Shown: piece after piece, positions 41,841-54,300 of the stretch
Layout of the letters: the number at the start of each line of letters is the position of its first letter
Position numbering within the stretch: position 1 is the first letter of the stretch
Assembly (NCBI RefSeq): GCF_027579695.1
Contig: NC_083582.1
Coordinates: 3,144,378 to 3,208,377, forward strand
Length of the DNA: 64,000 nucleotides
Direction of reading: 5' to 3'
Origin: Neoarius graeffei
Lineage: Eukaryota; Chordata; Actinopteri; Siluriformes; Ariidae
The notes under the pieces: model-generated
Database searches by the model: none
Seen by the model: only the letters and a program-made list of their open reading frames with translations
Told to the model about the DNA's origin: nothing
Translations under genes and position numbers: made by a program

Positions 41841-42092
41841 AGATTGGCCTAAAGTTGCCTAAAGACTGTGGTCCTTGTTGTAATGAGGGCGTGGTTTTGA
41901 GTTCCATATATAAATTAGAAGGGCAGTAAGTGGGTGTGGCTTACAGATGGTACAAAGTGATAACAACATATTGTTGAGATTAATTATAGAAATATGACCG
42001 ATGGGTTTTTTTATGGCTAAAAAACATTAACTTTGGATTTCAGTGTGTTTATACATACAAATTAATGTAGGAAGAGTGGGCGTGGCTTACAG

Positions 42093-42195
42093 ACTCTGTA
42101 TGGTTACCAGAGATATACAATGAGTGGGTGTGGCTTACAGACTCTGTATGTAAGCCACACCCACTCATTGTATATCTCTGGTAACCATACAGAGT
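42093..42195. repeat. perfect 47-bp inverted repeat, 9-bp loop
   Basis: Arms 42093-42139 and 42149-42195 are exact reverse complements; loop 42140-42148 (gactctgta) repeats the start of the left arm. Can form a long hairpin or cruciform. Confidence 0.97.
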
Positions 42196-42267
42196 ATGAC
42201 TGTATGTTTGTATGTAGACTATGTATGGTTACTACAGGTATGCCATGAGTGGGTGTGGCTTACAGAC

Positions 42268-42330
42268 TCATCTCATCTCATTATCTCTAGCCGGTTTATC
42301 CTGTTCTCCAGGGTCGCAGGCAAGCTGGGG
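42268..42330 (-). mobile_element. tRNA-derived SINE, truncated copy
   Basis: Only the 3' tail region of the SINE family (reverse of ggataaagcggctagagata) is present. Confidence 0.75.
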
Positions 42331-43379
42331 CAGGCACGCAATGAGTGGGTGTGGCTTAACTATTATTTACAGGAGATCAGCAAGTTTACACATGAAAATT
42401 AGAGTGATGTGAATGGGCGTGGCTTAGAGACCTCCAACTGGAATGTATGTGTGTCACTGAGATTATCAGTAGAAACTAAACCGTATGAGTGGGTGGGGCT
42501 TAAGGACTATTGTAAAACGGTCATGCCTTTAATTCGTACATGAAAGTTAAAGCAGACATGGCTTATAGCGTATATAGATGGTAATGTCAACATGTCTTTA
42601 AGATTATATATAGAAGTCAAAATGAGGTGAGTGGGAGTGGCTTGAACCCATATGGCATGGAATATGGAATATGGGGGTGTCTTTGGGATTATATAAGAAA
42701 TGAGTGTGATGTTAATAGGTGTGGCTTAGAACATTATCTTGGGATGTGGGAGAGGATGTACACAGAAATACAGCTGTATGTGTGGGCGTGGCTTAAAGGC
42801 TATACATGTGTAACATGGGCATGTCTCTGCTACATTTAAATGAAAGCAGAATGAATGGGATTGGCTTAAAGCATTAATTGGGAATGTGGGTGCGTCTTTC
42901 ATTTTATACAAAGAAATTAAAGCAGGATTAGTGGGTGTGGCTGAAATAATAACTTGATGTAGAACCAGGGATGTGACTTTGTTTCCAATATTAGTGTGCT
43001 TGCTCAAGCACATTGAAATAAAAGTCGTATGAGTGGGTCTGATTTACACACACACACACACACACACAGATAGATAGATGAGTGATGTGTGTGGCTGAAT
43101 TTGAAATGTATATTATTTCTGAAATGTTAGCTATATGAGTGGGCGTGGCTTAAAGACTGTGTGGGCATGGAGTCATTCAGCAAACAGACAACTTGTGTGT
43201 GTGAGAGAGAGTGAGACAGTGTGAGAGAGAGAGACAGGTTTCCTGCTGCTTGCATGCAGCACTTTTGTTTTTTGCTGCAGTGTTTGACTCTGCACAGCCT
43301 CCACAGATACACACACAGCGCTCAGCGTTTCCCTCCCCGACAGCTCCTCACCCGCCACAACCCGGCCCTGGAAACATGA

Positions 43380-43492
43380 AATCCGATGTCGTGACGTCAT
43401 AGACCCTGCAGACCACACCCAGTGCGCGCGTGCATGTGTGTGTGTGCGCGCAGTAACACACACACTTCCTGCTGGAGCTGCGCGCGCTCACA
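43380..43492 (+). promoter_or_regulatory. candidate anxa11 promoter and non-coding exon 1
   Basis: A perfect CRE palindrome TGACGTCA at 43392-43399 sits at the edge of a CpG-rich stretch (to about 43680). The sequence ctcaca|gtgagt at 43492/43493 is a strong splice donor. ANXA11 genes usually have a non-coding first exon, and the first coding exon here has its own acceptor at 51315, so an upstream exon must exist. That this is the one is inference; 7.8 kb of intron would separate them. Confidence 0.45.
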
Positions 43493-43693
43493 GTGAGTCT
43501 CTGTGCTTTATCTTATTCAGGTTTATCCCACTGCGGGGGGGAGGGGTTGTTTGTTTGTTTGTTTGTTTATTCTCACAGCTGGGTGTTTATCCCGGGTTAA
43601 ACCCGCGCGCGCTCTTATCTCGGGATAAACCCCGGCTCTCTTTACTCAACCCTGCGCGCGCTGGGAGTACACCCGCCACTGCCTGTCTATCTG

Positions 43694-43727
<34 letters not shown>

Positions 43728-44299
43728 TGTGTGTCGCCACAGTTCCAGTGTGTGTGTGTGTTTTACTGCTTCCTTTCCCGGAACGCTGTGTGCTTATGTA
43801 ACGCGCTGTAATGGTGCTGAAGGGGCTCTGCTCGAGTCCCATGGCAGCCATTTTACACTAAAACCTCCAGCAAACTGCGAGAGAGTAAAGGTGCAGACTG
43901 ACACGGCACTGTCTCACTGCTCAGTGTCTCACTCCTCCCTGAGGTCTCACTGCCACAGCCCTGCTCAGGGACGAGTGGAGGAATCGGTTCGTTTTCAGTG
44001 AATCGGTTCAGAAGCCTGGGCGAAGTTCAGGGTGTGTTTTTATTTTTGCTCCCGGTTTCCTGTTGACCTTCTGCAGCGCTTGCTGACAGTGTGCGGCTAT
44101 AATCTGTCCAAACTGTTGTTAACAATTTAACTGGATTGTTTTTGTCTAGTTTTATTTATTACTTGTATAAATAACCTGAAAAATATGCAGAACACGATAC
44201 AGAAGAGTTTAAGCCACAACCTCAGGACAGAATTCTGATGAGAGGAGCCTGAGAAAGCCATTTTAAAGCCTGACTCCTGGTCCAGGAGGTTTATTTGTG

Positions 44300-44700
44300 T
44301 TGGGATGGTTATATTACATTACATGTCGTTTAGCAGACGCTGTTATTCAGAGCAACGTACAAGTGCAAAGTCAGGGAGACAAAGTGCTGAACTTCTAGAT
44401 AAGAAAGTTCTCGTGCTAAATGAAGAAGTGAAACACAGAGTGTAATATTCTGTTGAAGTAACAGCACTCAGTCAAGGAAAACAAAACAAATCAACCATAC
44501 AAAGGACAACTAAACAGAGAAAAACAAAACCCAAACGACTAACCCCGGGCGGGACGGAACACGGCCTGGGTTGGTCAGGACCGGTACGCGGTGGGCGGGG
44601 AAGCAGGTGAGAGGTGCAGCCCGAAGAGGTGCGTCTTCAGTCTGCACTTGAAGGTGCTCGTTGGTTCTGACCTCAATGGGAAGGTCATTCCCATCCTGCG
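44300..44700 (-). mobile_element. LINE 3'-end fragment (CR1/L2-like)
   Basis: Reverse of a C-terminal/3' UTR segment ending in gctctgaataacagcgtctg and ctaaacgacatgtaatgtaa, the standard tail of many teleost CR1/L2-type LINEs. Confidence 0.65.
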
Positions 44701-45268
44701 CCTCTGTGATCAGACCGCATGATGTTTTTGTCTTTCACGATGGTCACCATGTCAGATTCGGTGATCATAGTGCCATAAATTCTCGCTGTGTCTCATGTAA
44801 GGAGATTCACAACGCTTACAAGTTTGAGCTCAGCTTACTATCATCACTCGCATCCTTGCATGCCATTGAGGAGGAGGGTCAGGAAATTGTCCATCAGGGC
44901 CACCAAGGAAGATATTGTAGGAATTTGTCAGACTAGGCGAGAAAATATAAATTATTCTGACATGTTAGACTTTTCATTGTGGTGCTTCAGGGCGTCCAAG
45001 ACTCCACTTTGCTGTTCTTTGACTGCGTCACACTTTCATCGTTCCCGTTGTTTCATTCATATTCCGGATTAGCGCTGGAAATGCGTCGACAAAATCATGT
45101 CAAATTAGGGCTGAACTTGTGTCATGTGGTCCCGGTTTAGTCATTTTATAGACACTAATCTACAGACAGCTGTAACTCTGGGGGCGGAGCTTTGTGAAAA
45201 TGGGCAGGAAAGGGGGTGGGCTCAAGGAGTTAAAAAATTATTCAAATGTCTAACCCAACTATTGATAC
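44701..45268. other. unassigned, probable anxa11 intron 1
   Basis: Short frames exist (44661-44936, 44788-45072), but they lack known domains and I do not support them as genes. Confidence 0.35.
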
Positions 45269-45760
45269 AGAAGCGTATTGCTGCCACACCAACAAAAATA
45301 AAAAGAAAATCAGTATCATGTAATAACATAAAGTTTATTGTTATAACAATATATTATCATATTATAATGTGATAATTTGGTATGCACAGAAGGAGGAAGG
45401 ATGAGCTGGACCCACTGGAGCAGGCATCATTTCTCACCGATCAGTGGGAGGGGCACAGACGGACGTCTCCAGTGGGTCAGACTCACTCCTCCTGTACAGC
45501 CCTGTGTGTTTTAAAACCCTTCTGAGAGTGCACATACTTATGACAGTGTCATCCACCGTGTTCAGTAACAGCAGAACCTCACCATGACCTCAACCCAGAC
45601 ATGAGTTTAAAGTTATCATGTTATAACATGAAACCAAATTATCATGTCATATGAAACGTTTTACAAAATAACATGAAAATATAGAGTTAAACTTTTCACT
45701 TCATTACATGATCCTGATTTATTTTATTTTTTTCTGGTGTGGCAGCGATACACTTCTGGA
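45269..45760. mobile_element. inverted-repeat element (MITE-like)
   Basis: gtattgctgccacaccaaca at the left and the complement of tggtgtggcagcgatacact at the right, with AT-rich paired arms of roughly 120-150 bp. A smaller hairpin (tggacccactggag / ctccagtgggtca) is near the centre. No coding. Confidence 0.6.
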
Positions 45761-45789
45761 TATTTACCTGCTAGAGAATTAATCTTGAA

Positions 45790-46240
45790 AATAATTCACT
45801 AATCTGACCTAACGCACCTTTAATTGAATGAATCATAGTTGAATAAATCAAAACTCGGGTAGTTTGAATCAAATGAATTGAATGAGCCGTTACTTAATTA
45901 ATTGAGTCAATTAATAATTCAAACAATTCTAAACTTGGGGAGTTTAAATCAAATTACGGTAACTTATCAAAATACTGTATATATCAAAATCCTGCTAGTT
46001 TAAATCTAACGAGCTGAAGGAATCATATTCAGGTAGTTGTAGTCAAATGAGTCAAACAAATCAAAAAGTTTAAACTTCAAAAATAATAATTATATAAAAA
46101 TAAAAAATATATAATTTCTGTTTGAATTTAACAAATGAAGAAATCAGGTAGATTAAATGAAAAATCTAGTGAGTTAACTCACTTTATTTAAGTTAAAACA
46201 AATCAAAATTAATATATTTTGAATCAGAAGAATCAGTAGT
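45790..46240. repeat. diverged AT-rich tandem repeat
   Basis: Recurring aatcaaatgaattgaatgag and gggtagtttgaatcaa words with loose 40-50 bp spacing. Confidence 0.5.
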
Positions 46241-46697
46241 CGGGTGGTGAAGTGAATCAGTGTCGTGTTTCTGCTTCTTTTGAATGAGAAGTTTTCTAAA
46301 TTTTGAATTAAGAAGCAGGTTATCAGGATAGAGGAATCTTATCAGGTCTGCTAAAATAATTTCTGACTGGGAGAACACACACACACACACACACACGCTT
46401 GCCTAACATGAGAGTTTCAACCCACAGTCTTGAAACTCTCTGAACTGTTTTTGCGACACTGTTGTGTTGAAACAGCGCTGACTGGCCGCACCGCGTGATT
46501 TCTGCTCACCAAGATTTCTGACGTCCCGCAGCTTCCCGAGTGTTTCAGAAGGTTCTGCTGATTTTGTACAAACTCGAGGTCAGTGTCAGTGTGCAGTACG
46601 TGTCCTGGTTCTGAATCGTGACTCATGTAAAACACTCATTCAAATCAGCTGGAGGGAGTTTCAGGATCATTAAGGGTGGAGTTGAAGTCCATCTGTG

Positions 46698-46729
<32 letters not shown>

Positions 46730-46978
46730 CACAACAAACACAGGCTCGTTTATCAACCTGGATACGAACTCATTTACTTGTAAATTGTTTATAGGAACAT
46801 TTAGACAAGAAATGTGGTGTTTGTGAAAATCTGGTTTGTTGAAAAAACTTCTTCATATCCTACGATTCACTCCTAAATTTGCATAAATTTACGTATTCAG
46901 ACTCACTAATGTGACCCTTGGCTTGGCTTCAGGTTGTATAATCATCACTGAGTGTCCGTGATTTTATACACTGATCAC

Positions 46979-48867
46979 TAGGGTGCGTCAGTTGCCCCCT
47001 AAAAATGAAAAGTTCCTCCGATCATGATGCATTTTTGTTTTTATGTTCCTTTTGGTAAGAAAACACACTGGGTGAAATATTTTGACAAAATTCAAAAGCT
47101 TAATGGCGGCACCAGGAGCTCAAAGTTATGGAAAAAGCTGCTATTTTACGACTTTTATGACAAAATTTCGATCACTTTTCATGAAACATTATGGCACCTT
47201 ATAGAGTATACCAAATATCTTATGGCCCTTTTCCACTACCCTTTTTCAGCTCGCTTCAGCTCGCTTCAGCTCACTTCAGCCCGACACGGCTCGCGTTTCG
47301 ACTACCAAAAACCAGCACGACTCAGCTCGTTTCAGCCCTGCTTAGCCCCTAAAACTCGCACCGTTTTGGAGTGGGGCTGAAGCGAGCCAAGCCGTGCCGA
47401 GTGAGGTTGGGGGCGTGAGCAGACACTCCCCTGTGCACTGATTGGTGAGGAGGCGTGTCCTCACATGCCCACACACGCCCCGCGAGCGCGCTGGGATCTG
47501 TAAACACCGCAAACCCGGAAGAAGAAGAATTACGAATTACGAGAATTTCTGAAGCCTTATGCGCCTCGCCTCATCTATACGCTCTTGCCAGTATCTGTTG
47601 GCGTTGTCGGTGACAACAAGCCACAGCACCAAGACCAGCCACACTAACGACTCCATGTCCTCCATGTTTATTGTTTACTATTCGGGTCGTGAGACTACCG
47701 CTTAAAAGCTCACTGAATCAGTGACATACAGAGCATCGTGGACGAGTTCGCGGAGCGCAAGGCTCGCCGTATGCCCTTCAAATAATGCGCGCAGTAGGCT
47801 ATTGATGTTTTATTATGAGCCATGTACAGTATGTCGCCTAATGTTTTTTTGTTTCTGAGTTACATGTTCGTTTGAAGGACTTAATGTACAAAATAACATA
47901 GTTGCACCCCGTAGTGTTGAAATTGGTAAACACAGTGCATTCAGTGAGGTTTGCACCGCCCTCCTTTTATTTCTGACTCTTCCTGTCACCACTCTGAGCG
48001 CTCATTCGTATGCCCTTCAAATAATGTGCGCAGTATAGGCTATTGATGTTTTATTATGAGCCATGTACAGTATCCTAATGTTTTTTGTTTCTGAGTTACA
48101 TGTTCGTTTGAAGGACTTGATGTACTAAATAACATATAGTTGCACCCGGTAGTGTTGAAATTGGTAAACACCGCAGTTGCGGACATTTTGTAGCCTAAAA
48201 TGATGTTATGATAAGCTTTAATAAAGGGCCCGGTCATTTGCCCCGCCCCCGGCCCGGCTCTGACTTGTTCCGCCACTGTCACTGATGTCACTGTTTGCGC
48301 TGCTTAACGACATCACGTGACGTCCACCCACTTTCACTAACTCCACCCAATGTGTCCACCCACTTCCAGCCAGCACGGTTCAGCGCGGTTGTAGTCGAAA
48401 TGCAACTTCAACAGCCCCGCTCAGCTCGACTCAGCTCGACTCGGCACGGCACGGCTCAGCCGCGTTTGTAGTGGAAAAGCGGCATTAGATACACATTTTT
48501 AGTCCATATTCTAAATATATTATCAAGCACAGTTTGAGTTTTAGCTGCTCATTGAATCATTGTTCAACTACTTTTAAACAATACAAATGTATTATGAATC
48601 ACATTAATGCTTCTCAATCCCTTGCAAAGGTTCTTAACATGATCTCTGGCTCACAAGAAATCAATAAATGGAGTCCAACATTGTGATTCAAACCTTACGC
48701 GAAAATATAAAATAAGCGTTTTTTGGTAAAAAATGAACCTCGTGGTGCCACCATTAGACTTTTGAATATGGTCAAAACATTTTACAGGATGTCTTTATTG
48801 GTGAAAAGGAACAGCCGAACAAAAACGCATCAGATTTTATGAAAGTGAGGGCAACTGATGCACCCTA
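46979..48867. mobile_element. non-autonomous hAT element (outer of a nested pair)
   Basis: Inverted ends TAGGGTGCGTCAGTTGCC (left) and TAGGGTGCATCAGTTGCC (complement of right), flanked by exact 8-bp duplications CTGATCAC (46971-46978, 48868-48875), the hAT signature. Without the inner insertion it is about 630 bp. No transposase. Confidence 0.88.
47223..48484 (-). mobile_element. TIR element (Harbinger-like?), copy B, nested in the hAT element
   Basis: Same ends as the 7483-8729 copy, opposite orientation, with TTA duplicated at 47220-47222 and 48485-48487. Contains a 170-bp direct duplication (47768-47939 and 48008-48176) not present in copy A. Confidence 0.82.
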
Positions 48868-48875
48868 CTGATCAC

Positions 48876-50035
48876 ATTTATTTCACTTCCACACCAATCT
48901 AATGAACATTCTGTGACACAATTCACAAGGGCAAAAGTAATGGCACCCTACACACCTGGCACACAGCAATGGCTGTGCTACATCACTGGGTATTATTACT
49001 GGCCATGCCCAGGGGGCGCGCTTTTCATCATTTAGCCGTCATTTTGTTGTTTTCAGCTCTCTCTCTGTGAGCTCTATCTTTCATGAAGGTTTGTGTGTGT
49101 GGATGATGTAAGGCAGCTGGTCCCTGAATGTGTTTGCTATTTTACAGCGGAGCGGCGCTGATCAACACATGAGGACGAAGAAAATCAAAGTTTCTCCTAC
49201 AAAAGCATGTACACACAATTTTATTGAAAGATATTAATAAATGAGGCTCAGTGTGAGAAATTGGAGCGTCTGTCTGAAACGTGATCGGCTTTAATCGACA
49301 CTCATGATGACCACTTTTAAGAGATTTTTTTTTAAACTCTCAGATTTGTCCTTGTTACAAACACAAATAACTTTGTCATTGTGGAAGTAGAACGGCCCGG
49401 ACACATAAGTTGCAGAAGAAACTAGAATTTTTGTTTCTCGTGATCTTTAAAGCAGCTCATTCAGCTGTCTGGGCGAGGTGAGGAGCAGTGAGGCGGAGCG
49501 AGAGGTGTGGCCCTTTTCTGTAAACATGTCTGAACCCACGGTGTGTTTACTGAGCACTGAACATTATATATTGTGTTTACCTGCTCTAACACACACACAC
49601 ACACACACACACGAGTCAGCTCAGTGAAAAGTCCTTTGTGTGAGTAATATTGAGAAGAGTCTCCTATGTGTAAGTGGAACCGAAACCCGAGGGCAGTAAA
49701 ATGTGTTTCATCGGGACTTGTTGTGTTCGAAGGACAATGGCTAATAATAAATAAATGCCACGCCCACTCACCTCATGCATACTGAGCAGTGTTCACCACA
49801 CAGGGACGCTGCACACGGTTCACCTCGTCATCTGCATGTTAAACCGTGACGTAACGACTGTATTTCTGGAGCCAAGCCTCGTCTTCTGAACATGCCTCAG
49901 TGCTGCCCCTCGCTGTTGGAATAGAGCCGAGTCCAAAAAACTGTACCCTTGCCATGAAGGAAAATATTTACTCACTTTTAGTATGAAATGTAATAACTTC
50001 AAAAAGAAAGTTTAAAATGAAGAACAAAGAGGTGA
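48876..50035. other. unassigned, probable anxa11 intron 1
   Basis: No gene recognised. ccacgcccactcacctcat near 49758 is a reverse copy of the GGGCGTGGC core of the 42-43 kb array. Short (AC)n at 49590-49612. Confidence 0.4.
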
Positions 50036-50036
50036 G

Positions 50037-50495
50037 AGGGCGGGACAAACAGTGGTTAATGGTGATGGGTTGCAGGCGGGACCATGGTTAATGGTGGCGG
50101 GCCATGGGCAGGACCGTGGCCAACAGTGATAGGTCATGGGTGGGACCATGGTCGACGGTGATGGGTAGTGGGTGGGTCCATGGTCAACAGTGATGCATTG
50201 TGGGCTGGACCATGGTTAACAGTAACAGGTCATGGGTGAGACCATGGATATCAGTGACAGGTTGAGGGCGGGACTGTAGTTAACGGTGACGGGTTGTGGG
50301 CGGGACCATGGTTAATGGCGACTTGTCATGGGCAGGACCATGGTTAACAGTGACAGATCATGGGCGGGACCATGGTCAATGGTGATAGGTTGTGGGTGGG
50401 ACCATGGTCAATGGTAATGGGTTGTGGGCGGGACTGTGGTCAACAGTGATGGGTTGTGGGCGGGCCTGTGGTTAATGGTGATGGGTCACAAGCAC
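50037..50495. repeat. 32-bp minisatellite (about 14 units)
   Basis: Unit like gcgggaccatggttaatggt plus gatgggttgtgg, 32 bp, with 10-25% variation between units. Probable intron 1 of anxa11. Confidence 0.93.
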
Positions 50496-51270
50496 AAATC
50501 AGGCGTGAGTCAGGTGTGATTCAAGCAAACCTACTTTTTAAACTTGTCTAACAGCATCTATGATGTGAGCTGGAGAGCAGCATCAAGTTCAACACACTCA
50601 CTGATGTGTGCTGAAAGAGTTGCTAGTTTTGTTGCTAGACGTTTTTTGAAATTAAAGATAACTAAAACTATTAATTTTTAATTAAAGTTGTAACTAAAAC
50701 TAAAGGGGTCTAAAATATTGCTGAACGTAGTGACTTAGCCTCTACGTTGGCACCACTGAAGGGGCGTGTCTCCGGAAATGGCTCTTGACGTCGGATGTAA
50801 CAAGCGGATAGCTGAGTAACACAAACGGAGTGCCTCGATATCCGTGTTCCTTCATCTCCACGTACTGTACACCAAGACCTCCATTTTGTGATTGTTGTTA
50901 TGGCTACATTCTCTTGCTTTGTATTCGTCACTTTTTAATTAACCTGTTAACGCTTACTTTTTTGTTTCTCTTTAGCGGTGCAGGAGTGAAGCGTAATTAT
51001 CAGACGAGACTGCCTCGTTGTTTGTTTTCATGGTTGCATCGCAGCATAAACTGAATCGATGTTCATCATTCCAAATATGCGAAAGTAACAGGCAGTCGAA
51101 AACGAGTATTATCCCTAGCCATGGTATAAACTGTTTCATCCCACACGCTGTATTGTTAGCGTGGACTAGCCACTGAGTATTTGGGGTTTTGTACACTTTC
51201 AGAGGGTAGCATGAGGACTGTTTTGGGGAACCATGCAAGCAGTAATAATTGTGACCAGCCTAATACCAAC

Positions 51271-51301
<31 letters not shown>

Positions 51302-51315
51302 CCTCCCTCCTTCAG
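50496..51315. other. anxa11 intron upstream of first coding exon
   Basis: No supported gene. A pyrimidine-rich (CT)n tract at 51270-51310 leads into the acceptor ttcag at 51311-51315. A tttctctttag|cggtgcaggag sequence near 50985 could be a further acceptor, unsupported. Confidence 0.5.
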
Positions 51316-51326
51316 AGTTTGCCATA

Positions 51327-54300
51327 ATGAGTTACCCTGGATACCCTGGTTACCCACCTCAGGATGGTGGTTTCCCAGCAGGGGGTGCTTACCCTCCCCA
51401 ACAGCAGGGTGGATATCCTGGTTACCCCCCTCAGGCTGGGGGTTACCCACCAGGAGGTGCATACCCTCCACAACAGCCGGGCGGATATCCAGGGCAGCCC
51501 CCTCAGGGAGGTGGATATCCAGGGCAGCCCCCTCAGGGAGGTGGATATCCAGGGCAGCCCCCTCAGGGAGGTGGATATCCAGGGCAGCCCCCTCAGGGAG
51601 GTGGATATCCAGGGCAGCCCCCTCAGGGAGGTGGATATCCAGGGCAGCCCCCTCAGGGAGGTGGTTACCCTGGCTACCCCGGATACCCTCAAGACCAGTC
51701 GGGAGGTTACTCTGGAATGCCCCAAGGTAAATGCCAGGCAGGCAGATGCTGTTCAGGATGATGTATCGATTGTGATATTTGGCTTAAGTAGTGTGGAATA
51801 CTGATGACTTTTCCTCTTCCATGAGTGATAATGTTGACCTTTTTGTCGTTACAGGTGGATGGGGAGGTCAGCCTGGGTTTGGAGCGGTAAGCACCCCAAC
51901 CTTTGATCAATCTTGTCTATTTGGTACCAAATGCACATGATGTCGTTTTATGAAGTTCACTGTGAAGGTCTCATACCTGTGTGTTTTGTGTGCAGCCAGG
52001 AGGAGGGATGCCACAGGGGTATCCTGGAGGTCCTGGAGGTCCGGCGCCAGGGCAACAACCAATGCCAAATTACCCTGGAGGTGCTCCTGCCCCAAACCCC
52101 TCATATCCCAGCATGCCTGGCTCTGGAGGACCTGCAGTTCCTGCTTTTAAGGTAAGATTTTAAAAAATCCTGGATTCTGATTGGCTAGAAATTATGTGTG
52201 TTCCCAACATCCTGTCCAAAAAACTCACCATATTCAGTCCTCATTCCTTCATCTCTTTGTCATCGTATGGTCCGGTCCCTGCGTTGTCTCATCATCCTGT
52301 TTCTCAACCCTCCATCCTTCCTGTCCCTGCTGTTCTCCTTCCTCCTTTCACCTCCCGTCCATTTCACCCTTTGCTCATCTCTCCATCATCACCTTCTCTT
52401 GTGTGCCATCATCTTGTCCTTCAGTCATCCTGTTCAGTTGTTCTTCTGTAATCCCCTTTGCTCATCCCTCTATCATTTTACTCCCTTACAGATTTTCTCA
52501 CTGAATTGTCCTGGACCTTATCGTGCCTCATAGAATTCAACTGAAACAGCTGTAAATGATGTTACTGAACGTTTGGCTGTGTAAATGTATCTGGTGCATG
52601 TTGGATTGTTCTGGAATGAAGGATACACACCCTGACTTATTATGGTATAGCACTGCTGGAACATTACCATGTGGTGTATTCAGTATTTTTGAGGTTTAAG
52701 TGAATGAGGCGTGATCTCACACCCTCAGCTGAACCCTGTCCATGTTACCAATGATGAAATGTTGGACAGAATAATCACACACACACACACTCAGAATGTT
52801 AAATGGTCTCATACTGGACATGTCCCACACTCGGTGGAGTTGAGGAGACAGTGTGTGTTTTACTGCACTGATAGAATGATCAGCAAGTTTAATTGTGTAG
52901 TGCATTAATATTATATACGTGTATTTTGATTTAAATTTTTTTTTTTTTTTGCAGCAAGGTTTTCGTGGCACCATAAAGGACGCCCCTGGTGCTGACCCTC
53001 TACGAGATGTTGAAGTTCTCCGCAAAGCCATGAAGGGCTTTGGTGAGTCAGTCAGCGATGCTTTTTAAGTCTCAGATGTTCCACGTAGAACCCATTTCTA
53101 ATGCTAGCAATCTCAACCACAGGGATGAGAATTTTCCGCCAATCGGCGGATTTCCGACTTTTTCAGACCAAAATGATCGTTTTTGAGGTCGATGTAAATC
53201 CGTTGAGAAATTTTCGGGGGCGGGGTGTATGGTTAACGATCTGTGGTCACCTTATAACGCAGACATCCCAAGTCTCCTGGAAGTTCCGGGAGTCTCCCGC
53301 ATATTGATAGCGGTTCCCTGATGCCCGCAAATTGTAGAATATCTCCCAGAATCTAGAGCAAGCGAGCAAGAGCGTGCACGCGCAACATTAATGTCTGCAT
53401 CGCGCATCTTAGAATGTGCGCATATGACGGAGTGTGCAAGAAAGACTGCGTGTGTGCCTGTTCATGTAGCGCATGCTAGACAAAGAGCATCCTGATTGTC
53501 TTATTTTGCTGAGTAACCCAATCAGCTTTCGGTATGGGCGGGCTTTTATCCCTTTTCTCGAGGACCGGAGTTTTCAGTTGAGTCAGTGCAGCCTACAGGA
53601 TCGGCATGGCAGAGAGAGCGCGCCCCAAAAAACCAAAATACAAAACCCACTTCAGCTCAGATTACACAAAAGAATCTCCCTGCCTAATAATCTCCCTGTG
53701 TAAGGGCCTCTGCATGCTCTTGCGACAAGGCTTTCGCAGACAGCTTTTCTCAGACAGTTGTAATTTATTGTTGAGCGGGGAGTAATAGGCGTGCGCGATG
53801 TTATTCACCGCCACAACGCAAGGGGGTGCGAAGTCGCGAAATCGCTAGGAGTAGTTGGTGGGTGTGATTAGTGGAGTGTTCATCCTCCGGTTACTTATAA
53901 TGACTAGAACTGGAGTCGTATAGATGTACGTACTTCCTCACTTCCTCGATCAACCGCTCTTCGTGCTGCTCCATCTTCGCTCGTGTTTTTAAAAATGCCG
54001 GTCGTGAAAACAAAACAAACCGGGAAAGTAGGGAAGCGGAAGTGCGTGTACAGCGGATGTAGAGTGGACCAATCAGAGCCCTCTTGTCTGCAACGCTGTC
54101 TGCGAGGCTTCTGCGGTGGTCACAATTTTTGGGAGGTGCGCGCAGAGTGTCTGCGAAAGTGGGGGGGGCTAGGCAGACGCCATCTGCGACGCCATCTGCA
54201 AGGACTGCGTTGTCAGCATAAATTGGCCTTAATAATCTCCCTGTCTAATAAGGGTCAACAATAATGACAGTTTCGCGCGATGTACTGTTTGCAGCAGTGG

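Larger units (their letters stand above)
41925..43165. repeat. degenerate ~72-bp tandem array with GGGYGTGGCTTA cores
   Basis: About 16 copies of a core like gagtgggcgtggcttaaaga occur at roughly 41931, 42078, 42124, 42247, 42344, 42413, 42486, 42560, 42630, 42717, 42782, 42856, 42929, 43031, 43088 and 43139, mostly 65-75 bp apart. The core is better conserved than the spacers. A truncated SINE end (42268-42330) interrupts it. It lies just upstream of the candidate anxa11 promoter. Core resembles a CACCC/GC box; binding is inference. Confidence 0.8.

Noticed and set aside
44661..45072. Two overlapping ~90-codon frames upstream of anxa11
   Set aside because: No domain, no splice context, and partly overlapping a LINE 3' fragment.
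51483..51662. CRISPR-like array of 30-bp repeats
   Set aside because: Units are directly adjacent with no spacers and are coding in anxa11; eukaryotic context.
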